The notes below the pieces were generated by a model. That model made no database searches, was not told the origin of the DNA, and saw nothing but the letters and a program-made list of their open reading frames with translations. Of a stretch of 64,000 bases of DNA, positions 9,011-17,904 are shown piece by piece; the first letter of the stretch is position 1, and every line of letters begins with the position of its first letter. A program made the translations under genes and the position numbers. Location: assembly GCA_900184925.1 (NCBI GenBank), contig FXYJ02000001.1, forward strand, positions 186,001 through 250,000. Reading direction: 5' to 3'. Origin of the DNA: Ruminococcaceae bacterium HV4-5-B5C. GTDB lineage: Bacteria; Bacillota; Clostridia; Oscillospirales; Acutalibacteraceae.

Positions 9011-9040
9011 TAAAAAGCGGGGAACAGTTTCCTGCTCCCC
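9011..9040 (-). terminator. Terminator between rny and ymdB
   Basis: On the minus strand, GGGGAGCAG-GAAA-CTGTTCCCC (one mismatch) is followed by GCTTTTTA. It separates rny from ymdB, so ymdB expression probably depends on readthrough or processing. Confidence 0.8.
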
Positions 9041-9057
9041 AATTATGATGTTCCGGA

Positions 9058-10617
9058 TTATTTTGCGTATTCAATTGCGCGGCTTTCCCGGATAATATTG
9101 ACTTTGATCTGTCCGGGATACTCGAGATCACTTTCAATTTTTTTGCAGATCTGTCTGGCGAGAAGAGTCATATCGTCGTCGCTGACAGCCTCCGGTTTGA
9201 CCATGATTCGGATTTCGCGCCCGGCCTGAATCGCGAAGCTGCGCTCGACTCCGTCGAATGAGGAAGCGACTTCTTCGAGCTTTTCGAGCCGTTTGACGTA
9301 ATTCTCAACATTTTCGCGACGGGCTCCCGGCCTTGCCGCGCTGATCGCGTCGGCAGCCTGTACGAGGCATGCCGCAATCGACTTGGCTTCGACGTCTCCG
9401 TGATGCGCCTGAATCGCGTGGATCACGGCTTCGTTTTCCTTGAACTTGCGCGCCACTTCCACGCCGATATCGACATGCGAGCCCTCAATCTCGTGGTCAA
9501 GAGCTTTTCCGATGTCATGCAGCAGACCGGCTCTGCGCGCAATGGCGGGGTCGATTCCAAGCTCCGAAGCCATCATGCCGGCGAGGTAGGAAACTTCGAG
9601 CGAATGGTTCAGCACATTCTGGCCATAGCTTGTGCGGTAACGCAGACGGCCCAGCAGTTTGACAAGCTCCGGGTGGATGCCGTTGATGCCGGCTTCCAGA
9701 ACAGCGCGTTCGCCTTCCTGCTTAATCGTCGTGTCCACTTCACGGCGGGCCTTTTCAATGGTTTCCTCAATGCGCGCCGGGTGGATGCGGCCGTCGGCGA
9801 TGAGATGTTCCAGTGCGATGCGTGCAACTTCCCTGCGAACGGGTTCGAAGCAGGAAAGAGTAATTGCTTCCGGCGTGTCGTCGATGATGAGGTCGACGCC
9901 CGTCATGGTTTCAATGGCGCGGATGTTGCGGCCCTCGCGCCCGATGATGCGGCCTTTCATTTCGTCGTTCGGCAGCGGCACGACGGAGATGGTGGCTTCC
10001 GCCACATGGTCTGCCGCGCAGCGCTGAATAGCTGTCGAGATAATCTCCCGTGCGGATTTTTCAGCTTCTTCGCGCGTCTGCTGTTCAAACTCCATCAGCT
10101 TGACGGCTTTTTCGTGTGTCAGCTCGTTGTCGAGGTTGTTGAGCAGGTAATCCTTGGCCTGCTCGAGCGTGAAGCCGGAGATTCTCTCCAGCACGTCGAA
10201 CTGGCTCTTCTTCAGGGTCTCCGCTTCAGCAAGGCGTTCTTCCGCCTGCTTGTGTTTGGCGTTGAGAGCTTCTTCTTTAACTTCGAGCCCTTCCATCTTT
10301 TTGTCGAGGGTTTCTTCCTTCTGTTGGATCCGCCGTTCCTGCCGCTGGACTTCCTTCCGGCGTTCGTTCAGTTCGCGCTCCGACTCGGTGCGCTGGCGGT
10401 GGATTTCGTCCTTTCCCTCGAGGATGGCTTCCTTTTTCTTCGCTTCCGCCGATTTGATCGCGTCGCTTACGATCCGTTTTGCTTCCTGTTCTGCAGAACC
10501 TATGGTATATTCAGCAGTCTTTTTGCGGTGCTGTGACCCGAGAAAAAAACAGATCACACCCGCTACGACTGCGCATACAACCGCAATTAGTATGCAGACA
10601 TTCAGATCAACATGCAA
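9058..10617 (-). CDS. rny: Ribonuclease Y
   Basis: RNase Y (519 residues) is the membrane-anchored endoribonuclease that initiates mRNA decay in Firmicutes. Domains in order: one N-terminal membrane segment ([19 protein letters not shown], residues ~9-27), a long charged coiled coil (~30-190), a KH domain with [11 protein letters not shown] (~230), and an HD domain with [12 protein letters not shown] (~365). Length equals the usual ~520. The start is TTG 10617, seven bases after GGGAGGTG. ymdB follows it, as in Bacillus. Confidence 0.97.
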   Translation of the reverse strand: MHVDLNVCILIAVVCAVVAGVICFFLGSQHRKKTAEYTIGSAEQEAKRIVSDAIKSAEAKKKEAILEGKDEIHRQRTESERELNERRKEVQRQERRIQQKEETLDKKMEGLEVKEEALNAKHKQAEERLAEAETLKKSQFDVLERISGFTLEQAKDYLLNNLDNELTHEKAVKLMEFEQQTREEAEKSAREIISTAIQRCAADHVAEATISVVPLPNDEMKGRIIGREGRNIRAIETMTGVDLIIDDTPEAITLSCFEPVRREVARIALEHLIADGRIHPARIEETIEKARREVDTTIKQEGERAVLEAGINGIHPELVKLLGRLRYRTSYGQNVLNHSLEVSYLAGMMASELGIDPAIARRAGLLHDIGKALDHEIEGSHVDIGVEVARKFKENEAVIHAIQAHHGDVEAKSIAACLVQAADAISAARPGARRENVENYVKRLEKLEEVASSFDGVERSFAIQAGREIRIMVKPEAVSDDDMTLLARQICKKIESDLEYPGQIKVNIIRESRAIEYAK

Positions 10618-10851
10618 ATGATGGCACCTCCCTGTGTTTTGGTTTTCTTTAAGTAATCATATTCAGTAGAAGAAATTATACGCTAAAATGCCAAAAGTAC
10701 ACGCTCGCATCATAAAACTAATTGTATATCTTTGCGTGCCACTCTGTCAAGGAAATTACTTGATTCGCAGGTGTATACACAGCACAAATTACGGCATGTA
10801 AATTTGTGAAAAAGAAATGCAGCTTTTCCAGAACGGCACTTTGAGGCGGCC
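10618..10851. other. Intergenic region between divergent rny and thrS
   Basis: No gene is visible. On the minus strand a -10-like TATAAT (10675-10680) could serve rny, but no good -35 is seen. GTGTATACAC at 10771-10780 is a perfect palindrome. CACAAATT (10783-10790) and AATTTGTG (10801-10808) form an 8-bp inverted repeat just before the thrS promoter. Confidence 0.5.
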
Positions 10852-10880
10852 TTGACAACGCCGCGGCCGGGTGATATGAT
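10852..10880 (+). promoter_or_regulatory. Sigma-A promoter for the thrS T-box transcript
   Basis: A consensus TTGACA and a TATGAT are separated by 17 bp, about 5 bp before the start of the T-box leader. Confidence 0.85.
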
Positions 10881-10885
10881 AGGGC

Positions 10886-11141
10886 CAAACATTTATAAAA
10901 GAAAACGTTGACGAGGAAGTCCCATTGCGGCCGCAGCAGAGAGCAGGCGTTCAGGCTGAAAGCGCCTGCGGCGAACAAGATGACCGACTACCGCCTCTGA
11001 GCGCGCGCCGAAGCATGAGCAAAAGGCGCGACGGCCGGCGCCGTTACAGCCGCAGAAATGAGAGCGGGTTTTCCCGCTGAATTTTGGGTGGAACCGTAAG
11101 ACCAAAGCCTTACCCCATTACCGGGGTAAGGCTTTTTATTT
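10886..11141 (+). promoter_or_regulatory. T-box leader controlling thrS
   Basis: The leader begins with GTTGACGAGGAAGT, the typical base of T-box Stem I, and contains the T-box/antiterminator bulge TGGGTGGAACCGT at 11084-11096. A strong terminator follows (AAGCCTTACCCC / GGGGTAAGGCTT, 11105-11134, then T-rich). Uncharged tRNA binding favours the antiterminator. A threonine ACC codon occurs at 10983 and at 10990 in the 3' arm of Stem I; which one is the specifier was not settled by folding. Confidence 0.92.
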
Positions 11142-11178
11142 TGCAGATGCAATATTTACTAAAGGAGTGGACACGCAG

Positions 11179-13089
11179 ATGGTAAAAGTCAGCCTGAAAG
11201 GCGATGTTAGGGAGTTCGAGAACGGCACGACGGTTGCTGAGATTGCGAAATCCCTCGGAGCGGGGCTTTACAAAGCGGCCTGCGCGGGAAAACTGGACGG
11301 AAAAGTGGTTGATCTGCGCACCCCGGTAACCGGGGACTGCGAACTGCAGATTCTCACATTCGACGACGCGGAGGGCAAAAAGGCTTACTGGCACACCACG
11401 TCGCATATCATGGCGCAGGCGGTGAAGCACCTGTTCCCCGAGGCGGGTTTTGCAATCGGCCCGGCCATTGAGAACGGCTTCTATTATGATTTCGACCTTC
11501 CCCGCACTCTCACTCCCGACGACATGAAGGCCATCGAGGAGGAAATGAAGAAGGTCATCAAGGAAGACCTTCCGCTGGAGCGCTTTGAGCTGGACCCGGA
11601 GGACGCCATCGACCTCATGAAGAAAGAAAACCAGAAGTATAAGGTCGAGCTGATTCAGGAGCACGCCGGAAAAGGGGAAAAGATCAGCTTCTACCGTCAG
11701 GGAGATTATGTCGACCTCTGTGCCGGTCCGCACCTGATGAGCACCGGGCGTGTTAAAGCGGTCAAACTGACAAACTGCACGGGTGCCTACTGGCGCGCCG
11801 ACTCAAAGAACAAGATGCTGCAGCGCGTCTACGGCATTTCGTTCCCCAAAGCCTCCGAACTGGAGGCATACCTCACCATGATCGAGGAAGCCAAGAAGCG
11901 CGACCACCGCAAACTCGGGCGCGACCTCGACCTGTTCGACATTTACGACGAAGGCCCCGGATTCCCGTTTTTCCTGCCGAAGGGCATGATCCTCCGCAAC
12001 CAGCTAGAGCAGTTCTGGCGCGAGCAGCATACCAAACGCGGCTATGAGGAGATCCGGACCCCGATGATTCTGAGTGAGGAGCTCTGGCACCGCTCCGGTC
12101 ACTGGGACCATTACAAGGACAACATGTACACCACGAAGATCGACGATGCGGATTATGCGATTAAGCCGATGAACTGCCCGGGCGGCATGCTTGTTTACAA
12201 GCGGAAAATCCATTCGTACCGCGACCTTCCGGAACGTCTTGCGGAGCTCGGCCTCGTTCACCGGCACGAGCTTTCCGGCGCGCTGCACGGGCTTATGCGT
12301 GTGCGCTGCTTTACGCAGGACGATGCCCATATCTTCATGACTCCGGATCAGGTCGAGAGTGAGATCCTCGGCGTTATGGATATGATCGACAGTTTCTACA
12401 AAGTATTCGGCTTTCACTACAGCCTGGAGCTTTCCACCCGGCCGGAAAATTCCATGGGAACCGACGAGCAGTGGGAGATGGCGACGAACGCCCTGATTCA
12501 CGCTCTGAAACAGAACGGCAAGCCCTATGAGGTCAACGAGGGCGACGGCGCATTCTACGGCCCGAAGATCGATTTCCACCTGCGCGACTCGCTGGGCCGC
12601 ACATGGCAGTGCGGCACCATCCAGCTTGACTTCCAGATGCCGGAACGCTTCGACCTGACCTACACCGGCGAAGACGGCGAAAAGCACCGCCCGGTCATGA
12701 TCCACCGTGTTATTTTCGGCAGCATTGAGCGTTTCATCGCCATCCTGACCGAGCATTATGCGGGTGCGTTCCCGCTGTGGCTTGCTCCCGTGCAGGCAAA
12801 AGTCCTGCCGATCTCAGACGCGGCCCGCGAATATGCGGAGCAGGTGGCAAAGAAACTGCAGGAGGCGGGCCTCCGCGCGGAAATTGATACGCGCAACGAA
12901 AAGATCGGCTACAAGATTCGTGAAGCGCAGCTGCAGAAAATTCCTTACATGCTTGTCGTTGGGGAAAAGGAGCAGCAAAACGGAACCGTTTCCGTCCGCG
13001 GCCGCAAAGCCGGCGACCTGGGGAGCATGACGGCGGAAGAGTTCCTTGCAAGGGCGACGGAAGAAATCGCTGCGAAATCAGCCGACTGA
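11179..13089 (+). CDS. thrS: Threonyl-tRNA synthetase
   Basis: ThrRS (636 residues) charges tRNA-Thr. An N-terminal TGS domain (residues ~1-62) is followed by the editing domain with HTTSHIMAQAVKHLFP (~70-85), then the class II catalytic core: motif 1 near RNQLEQFWRE, motif 2 around MRVRCFTQDDAHIF, motif 3 with GSIERFIAILTEHYAG. A C-terminal anticodon-binding domain follows (LAPVQAKVLPIS onward). ATG 11179 is chosen because AAAGGAG lies upstream at workable spacing; an in-frame GTG at 11167 overlaps that Shine-Dalgarno. Expression is controlled by the T-box leader. Confidence 0.98.
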   Translation: MVKVSLKGDVREFENGTTVAEIAKSLGAGLYKAACAGKLDGKVVDLRTPVTGDCELQILTFDDAEGKKAYWHTTSHIMAQAVKHLFPEAGFAIGPAIENGFYYDFDLPRTLTPDDMKAIEEEMKKVIKEDLPLERFELDPEDAIDLMKKENQKYKVELIQEHAGKGEKISFYRQGDYVDLCAGPHLMSTGRVKAVKLTNCTGAYWRADSKNKMLQRVYGISFPKASELEAYLTMIEEAKKRDHRKLGRDLDLFDIYDEGPGFPFFLPKGMILRNQLEQFWREQHTKRGYEEIRTPMILSEELWHRSGHWDHYKDNMYTTKIDDADYAIKPMNCPGGMLVYKRKIHSYRDLPERLAELGLVHRHELSGALHGLMRVRCFTQDDAHIFMTPDQVESEILGVMDMIDSFYKVFGFHYSLELSTRPENSMGTDEQWEMATNALIHALKQNGKPYEVNEGDGAFYGPKIDFHLRDSLGRTWQCGTIQLDFQMPERFDLTYTGEDGEKHRPVMIHRVIFGSIERFIAILTEHYAGAFPLWLAPVQAKVLPISDAAREYAEQVAKKLQEAGLRAEIDTRNEKIGYKIREAQLQKIPYMLVVGEKEQQNGTVSVRGRKAGDLGSMTAEEFLARATEEIAAKSAD

Positions 13090-13104
13090 TTCAAAACAAG
13101 GTAA

Positions 13105-13146
13105 AAAACAGCCCTGTGCGGAATTTTCCGCGCAGGGCTGTTTTGA
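13105..13146. terminator. Bidirectional terminator between thrS and the GGDEF gene
   Basis: A long stem, AAAACAGCCCTGTGCGG / CCGCGCAGGGCTGTTTT with one mismatch and an AATTTT loop, has T-rich tails on both strands. It serves two convergent genes. Confidence 0.9.
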
Positions 13147-13171
13147 TATTCTCCGATCCCGTTCCGGGGTG

Positions 13172-14116
13172 TCAGTTTGTGACGACCAACTGGTCGGAAG
13201 TGCACACACGGTAGAGGCCGCCGGAGTGTTTTGCGGCGTACATGGCGCGGTCGGCCTTTTGAATCAGGTCATCCACGCGGTTGCCGTCCTGGGGGAAAAA
13301 GCTGATTCCGATGCTGAAGGAAACGGGTTTGGGGCTGTCCGGCATGCAGACACGATTGCTCCGGTAGATTTTTTCGGCCACAGCAAGCGAATCCTGTTTC
13401 GCCTTGAGTTTGGAGAGCAGCACCAGAAATTCGTCCCCGCCGTAGCGGGCCACAACATCCGTCTCTCGTGTGGAGCCGGTAAGAACCTTCGCCACATGGC
13501 AGAGAACCCCGTCACCGCTTGCATGGCCGTATGTATCGTTAATGGATTTGAAACGGTCCACATCAATGAACATCAGTCCCAGCATTTCTCTGCTGCGTTC
13601 TGCTGCATGGAGAAGCTTGCCGGAAAGTTCCATGAAAAATGCGCGGTTTGCAATACCCGTGAGAGAATCATAATAGGCGAGGGAGCGGATGCTTTTTTCT
13701 CTTTCCACAAGGTCACGGTTGATGCGGTTGAGCGTTTCCATCTTTTCCTTCAGAGCGTGAATGCGGACGAATTCCGGCGTGACATCGACAAATTCCAACA
13801 GCAGGAGTTTACGGGGCCCGCCGACCTGGCTGACCCTGATATTGTATTTTTCCTGGCAGCTGAGGAGATCCCGGTGAATGGCTGCGGAAAGGAAGTAGCT
13901 GCGCCCCTCGTACAGTGTGTCAATGAAGATGTGCCGGTAGAAGGGCTGATTAAAGCCCGGAATCACTTCGACAAGCGGTATGCCTTTCAGATTTTCACCG
14001 TCTCTGCGGGCGATGCGCAGAAAAGCGGCGTTGGCTACGGTAATGCAGAAGTCTTCGTCAAGGATCAGAACGCCCTGTTCGAGACTTTCCAGAACGGTTA
14101 TCGCTTCAGGATTCAT
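13172..14116 (-). CDS. PAS-GGDEF diguanylate cyclase
   Basis: This 314-residue protein has an N-terminal PAS-like sensor (residues ~1-115, VLESLEQGVLILDEDFCIT), a short coiled linker with paired leucines and glutamates (~118-145), and a C-terminal GGDEF domain. The active-site loop is intact (RYGGDEF), and an RxxD inhibitory site (RETD) lies exactly five residues before it, so product-inhibited c-di-GMP synthesis is expected. No membrane segment is seen. The start at 14116 (MNPEAIT) overlaps the end of the CheC-like gene by 11 bp, so it is translationally coupled to the phosphatase and receiver genes. Confidence 0.9.
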   Translation of the reverse strand: MNPEAITVLESLEQGVLILDEDFCITVANAAFLRIARRDGENLKGIPLVEVIPGFNQPFYRHIFIDTLYEGRSYFLSAAIHRDLLSCQEKYNIRVSQVGGPRKLLLLEFVDVTPEFVRIHALKEKMETLNRINRDLVEREKSIRSLAYYDSLTGIANRAFFMELSGKLLHAAERSREMLGLMFIDVDRFKSINDTYGHASGDGVLCHVAKVLTGSTRETDVVARYGGDEFLVLLSKLKAKQDSLAVAEKIYRSNRVCMPDSPKPVSFSIGISFFPQDGNRVDDLIQKADRAMYAAKHSGGLYRVCTSDQLVVTN

Positions 14117-14744
14117 AGAGGCTTTCCTCGATTCCCCGCAGAAACTGCAGCAGCCTGTCACAGGAGCCCATTGCAAGCGAAACGAGAATGGCCCCCTCGA
14201 TTTTTACGGAATCAATGACGAAAGTAACGGCAAGAAACAGTACGGACGGGCATTCTTTCGTCATAACGTTGCGCCCGAAGTCGATCGCGCGGTCGTAAAC
14301 CTTGACGGCCGGGACCGAATAGGCCATGGGTACATTGAGAAAATCCCCCACGGACCCAAGAATGCAGTTGAGAAAGATATTGCCGACTTCCTTGATCACG
14401 TCGAAGTCCACGTCGGTGAATTGGGTGGCGTCCTCTTCGCAGGAGGCTTCCTCCTCGGTGCACAGAGCGATGAATTCACGCATTTTTTCTGCGGGAAAAA
14501 CCAGGTTTGCGGTTCCCGCGAGCTGTTCTGTGAAAGAGAGGGAAGACACCATCAAAGTTCCCTTTACGAGCCCGGCCAGCTCCGGCACAGTCTGGAATTC
14601 CGCCGGTGATTTCAGAACAAGGATGCGCGGAATCTGCAGAAGAATTTTCTTTTTCACAATCTGCGAGAGAAGGTCGGAAGCTTTTCCAATGCCGACATTG
14701 AAAATTTCGCTCAGAGCGTCGTAATCGCTTTCTGTAAAATCCAT
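14106..14744 (-). CDS. CheC-family chemotaxis phosphatase-like protein
   Basis: The protein (212 residues) begins MDFTESDYDALSEIFNVGIG and has a second repeat DFDVIKEVGNIFLN. These carry the two (D/S)-x3-E-x2-N signatures by which CheC/CheX/FliY proteins dephosphorylate CheY~P. The first copy reads S-E-IF-N within ALSEIFN, the second D-VIK-E-VG-N. Both repeats look intact. The gene ends 1 bp before a CheY-like receiver starts in transcription order, suggesting that receiver as its substrate. No other chemotaxis or flagellar gene is visible in the window. Confidence 0.85.
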   Translation of the reverse strand: MDFTESDYDALSEIFNVGIGKASDLLSQIVKKKILLQIPRILVLKSPAEFQTVPELAGLVKGTLMVSSLSFTEQLAGTANLVFPAEKMREFIALCTEEEASCEEDATQFTDVDFDVIKEVGNIFLNCILGSVGDFLNVPMAYSVPAVKVYDRAIDFGRNVMTKECPSVLFLAVTFVIDSVKIEGAILVSLAMGSCDRLLQFLRGIEESLYES

Positions 14745-14745
14745 A

Positions 14746-15108
14746 TCAGGTAGCCTCCAGAGTGTCGGTAAGCTGCCGCATCTTTTCGTCGTTCAGCGGT
14801 TTGTTGAGAAACGCGTTGATGCCGAGTGATTCCGCTTCCTGCCGGACGCTTTGCTGCACGTCGGCGCTGACGACAACAATCTTGCCGCAGCCCTCCGCTT
14901 TCAGCTGCCGGATCAGGTCAAGACCGCCCATTTTCGGCATCAGCAGATCCACGAAAACGCAGTCCGGTTTCAGCTGCGTGTATTTGTGGAGCCCCAGTTC
15001 GCCGTCGGAGGCATATTCAATGGAAGCGTCGGGAAAAAATTTCTGGACGTATCTGCCGATCATTTTTCTGGAAAAAGTTGAGTCGTCTACAATCAGTATG
15101 CTGCTCAC
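14746..15108 (-). CDS. CheY-like single-domain response regulator
   Basis: The 120-residue protein is a stand-alone receiver: SSILIVDDS at the N-terminus supplies the acidic pair D8/D9, D54 in CVFVDLLMP is the phospho-acceptor, S81 is the switch residue and K103 (NKPL) the conserved lysine. There is no output domain. The start is GTG 15108, ten bases after GGGGAGG; a longer upstream frame runs through the promoter and is rejected. It is the first gene of the receiver/CheC/GGDEF operon. Confidence 0.92.
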   Translation of the reverse strand: MSSILIVDDSTFSRKMIGRYVQKFFPDASIEYASDGELGLHKYTQLKPDCVFVDLLMPKMGGLDLIRQLKAEGCGKIVVVSADVQQSVRQEAESLGINAFLNKPLNDEKMRQLTDTLEAT

Positions 15109-15196
15109 GGTTTTGTAACCTCCCCAAAGCCGCACTGAGTGTTTTTTTTCGCGGCTCAATTCGGCTTCCTTCATGGGTCCGGAAGGCGATGATTCC

Positions 15197-15225
15197 ATTA
15201 TAGGAATACCCCAAAGGCCTGTCAA
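15197..15225 (-). promoter_or_regulatory. Sigma-A promoter of the receiver-CheC-GGDEF operon
   Basis: On the minus strand a perfect TTGACA and a perfect TATAAT are separated by 17 bp, about 90 bp upstream of the receiver start. Confidence 0.88.
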
Positions 15226-15261
15226 TGAAATTTTCGTTAATTTTTCGGCCTATTGGCGGCT

Positions 15262-16671
15262 TCAGGCTTCGTAGAAGCTGAGAATCCCGCGATACGTCAT
15301 ATAGACGTCGAGCTTCGACACAACCTCAAACGGAGAGTGCATCGAGAGAACCGGCACACCGATGTCGATCACGTCGACATTGAGGCTTGCAATATACAGT
15401 GCGACGGTTCCGCCGCCTCCGAGATCCACTTTGCCCATTTCGCCGATCTGCCAGAGAACATCGTTTTTGTCAAACAGGCTGCGGACCTCCGCAACGAATT
15501 CGGCGGTTGCCTCGCTGGTGCCGCTCTTGCCGCGCGCACCCGTGTATTTTGCAACGCCGACGCCGCAGTTGAGGTAATTGGCGTTCAGCGCCTCGTAAGC
15601 GTCCGGATAATTGGGGTCGAACGCCGCTGTTACATCGGCGGAAAGACATTGGGAGAGGCTGAGAACATGCCGTGCTTCGAGACCTTCCGCCTGCGCGAGG
15701 TCGGCGATAAAATAGCGGAGGAATTCAGAGTCGAGACCCGTGTTGCCGTAGCTCCCGATCTCTTCGCGGTCGGCCAGGACTGTTACGACGGTCTTTTTCG
15801 GCTGCTTCACATTCAGAACAGCGGTGAGTGCGGGGTAGGCGCATACACGGTCGTCGTGGCCGTAAGCGCCGATCATGCTGCGGTCAAAGCCGACGTCAAC
15901 GGCGCGGAACGCAGGAACAAATTCCAGGTCGGCGGAAACAAAATCTTCTTCCGTCATGCCGTATTTTTCATGAAGAAGATTCATCACGTTGAGTTTGACG
16001 AGGTTGTCGCCTTTATCCGTGCGGATTGGGCGGCTTCCGATGAGAATATTGAGATTCTCACCTTCCACTCCCTTATTGAGCGTCTTTTTCATCTGGTCGT
16101 CGGCAAGGTGCGGCAGCAGATCCGTCACGCAGAACTGCGGCTCTCCCTCCTGTTCGCCGATGTTCACATCCACGCGGGTTCCGTTTTTGAGGATGATGCG
16201 CCCGTGCATTGAGAGCGGGATTGTTGTCCACTGGTATTTCTTGATGCCGCCGTAATAGTGTGTTTTGAAAAGAGCAAGGTCGTTCTTTTCATACAGAGGG
16301 TGGGGCTTCAGGTCCAGACGGGGGGAGTCGATGTGCGATGCTGCGATGCGAACGCCGCCGCGGCAGCCCTCTGTGCCCATCACGGCAAGGATCACGGCTT
16401 TGCCGCGGTTGTTGTAATAGACCTTGTCGCCCGGCGCGTATTTTTTCGACGCGTCAAACGGGACGAATCCCGCTTTTTCCGCTTCGGCCACCGCGAAGTC
16501 CACGGCTTCCCGTTCGGATTTTACGCCGTTGAGGAACGCTTTGTAGCCTTCACAGTACTGGTCGGCGTTTTCCAGCGTATCTTCCGTCATCTTTTCGCAT
16601 CCGTTTTTGCGGTCGACAAGCAGCTTCTGAGCGAGCTTCTTTGCGTCGGTTTTCTCTTTGTTCTTTGCCAT
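15262..16671 (-). CDS. M18 family aminopeptidase
   Basis: The 469-residue protein is a cytoplasmic dinuclear zinc aminopeptidase of the M18 (DNPEP/ApeA) family. Metal and catalytic positions are visible: ASHIDSPRLDLKP (~115), GHDDRVCAYPAL, LADREEIGSYG with the paired glutamates, and the C-terminal MHSPFEVVS histidine. Length agrees with the family (430-480). ATG 16671 is chosen because AAAGGAGTG precedes it by 8 bases. It follows the lytic transglycosylase gene in a run of minus-strand housekeeping genes. Confidence 0.93.
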   Translation of the reverse strand: MAKNKEKTDAKKLAQKLLVDRKNGCEKMTEDTLENADQYCEGYKAFLNGVKSEREAVDFAVAEAEKAGFVPFDASKKYAPGDKVYYNNRGKAVILAVMGTEGCRGGVRIAASHIDSPRLDLKPHPLYEKNDLALFKTHYYGGIKKYQWTTIPLSMHGRIILKNGTRVDVNIGEQEGEPQFCVTDLLPHLADDQMKKTLNKGVEGENLNILIGSRPIRTDKGDNLVKLNVMNLLHEKYGMTEEDFVSADLEFVPAFRAVDVGFDRSMIGAYGHDDRVCAYPALTAVLNVKQPKKTVVTVLADREEIGSYGNTGLDSEFLRYFIADLAQAEGLEARHVLSLSQCLSADVTAAFDPNYPDAYEALNANYLNCGVGVAKYTGARGKSGTSEATAEFVAEVRSLFDKNDVLWQIGEMGKVDLGGGGTVALYIASLNVDVIDIGVPVLSMHSPFEVVSKLDVYMTYRGILSFYEA

Positions 16672-16727
16672 GCACAAAACACTCCTTTGTTTTATCGTGT
16701 TATTTTCCGACAATGTTCCGCGAGGGG

Positions 16728-17303
16728 TCAGGGGGAACCGTAAAGGGACTTGTACTGGTCGTAATTCTGCTCCACTTTACGCACGTAATCTTTTGTTTCG
16801 GCGTATGGAATGGAAATGAGCGTTTTCCCGTCTTTGGAAAGCGCACTGTTTTTCAGCCAGCCGTCCACGCGCCCCTGCCCGGCGTTGTAAGCGCACAGTG
16901 ACGTATGGAGAACACCGTATCTTTTTATCAGGAAAGAAAGGAAGCGGCTTCCGTATTTAATATTGACCTCAGGCTTGCGAAGCGACTCACTCGAAAGGGA
17001 AGCGCTGCCGGATTCCTTTTTCTGAAGCCACTCAAATGTTTCAGGCGTCAGCTGCATCAGGCCGACGGCGCCTGCACTTGACTCCGCATCTGCATCGAAC
17101 CGGCTCTCCTGCCGGATGACAGCGTAAATCAGGTTGGGGTCAAGGCCCGTTTCCTTTGCGGCGTCCGTGACTGCGGCGGAATACCCGCGGGGGTACAGCT
17201 TTTGCAGCAGCCGTGTGTGCGCCCACCGAAGTAGAAACACGGCGGCAACCACCAGTACGGCGAGCACCACCGCTGTAATCAGAAGTTTTTTACGCCTGTT
17301 CAT
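16728..17303 (-). CDS. Membrane-anchored soluble lytic transglycosylase (SLT, GH23)
   Basis: This 191-residue protein has an N-terminal basic stretch and membrane anchor (RRKKLLITAVVLAVLVVAAV), then an SLT catalytic domain: RQESRFDADAESSAG with the catalytic glutamate, GLMQLTPET, and CAYNAGQGRV. It cleaves the glycan backbone of peptidoglycan with formation of 1,6-anhydromuramoyl ends. The start at 17303 (MNRRKK) overlaps the end of coaE by 14 bp, so the two genes are coupled. Confidence 0.93.
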   Translation of the reverse strand: MNRRKKLLITAVVLAVLVVAAVFLLRWAHTRLLQKLYPRGYSAAVTDAAKETGLDPNLIYAVIRQESRFDADAESSAGAVGLMQLTPETFEWLQKKESGSASLSSESLRKPEVNIKYGSRFLSFLIKRYGVLHTSLCAYNAGQGRVDGWLKNSALSKDGKTLISIPYAETKDYVRKVEQNYDQYKSLYGSP

Positions 17304-17904
17304 CCAGATCCCCCATGATGCGGTCGAGCAGCGCGGCAACGGTTTCGTCAAAGACCGGCCACGGGGTGCTGCCGTCGAACGTGTAGTCGGCCCGTTCCCG
17401 GTAATAATCATTTCCGTGCTGTGCGGCCATGCGCCGCGCCGCGTCTTCTTCGGAAATGCCGTCGCGCGCCATAATGCGTTTCAGGCGCGATGCGTCCGGC
17501 GTAATGACGGCCACCGTGGCGCCGCAGAGGTCTTGCGTGCCGCTTTCAAACAGAAGCGGCGCGTCGAGAATCACGGCACGGCAGTCACCTGCGGCGGCCG
17601 CCTCAATCTGTCGGGTACATTCCCGGATGATGGCAGGATGGGTAACGGCGTTGAGCTTTCGCGTGTTTTCCGGGGAAGAGAATGCACGCGCAGCGAGCTT
17701 TCGGCGGTCGAGTAATCCGTCCTGTGCGACAATATCGGCGCCGAAGATCTCTTTCAGCTGTGCGAGGCAACCGGGGTCCTTTACCATGTCCCGCGCAACC
17801 CGGTCTGCGTCAATGACGGCACAGCCAAGCTTTCGGAAGGCAGCGGCCACGGTGGACTTCCCCGCGCCGGTCGGCCCGGTCAGGCCGATGACCGGTTTAC
17901 CCAA
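17290..17904 (-). CDS. coaE: Dephospho-CoA kinase
   Basis: CoaE (204 residues) phosphorylates dephospho-CoA, the last step of CoA synthesis. The P-loop is GPTGAGKST (residues ~10-18), followed by VIDADRVARDMV and later ILDAPLLFES, all typical. The start is TTG 17904, seven bases after GAGGTG; this start lies inside the end of the sua5 gene, an 8-bp overlap. Confidence 0.95.
   Translation of the reverse strand: MGKPVIGLTGPTGAGKSTVAAAFRKLGCAVIDADRVARDMVKDPGCLAQLKEIFGADIVAQDGLLDRRKLAARAFSSPENTRKLNAVTHPAIIRECTRQIEAAAAGDCRAVILDAPLLFESGTQDLCGATVAVITPDASRLKRIMARDGISEEDAARRMAAQHGNDYYRERADYTFDGSTPWPVFDETVAALLDRIMGDLDEQA

Noticed and set aside
8985..9042. An upstream extension of ymdB by 19 codons
   Set aside because: It passes through the rny terminator hairpin; the TTG at 8985 has a good Shine-Dalgarno and gives the conserved N-terminus.
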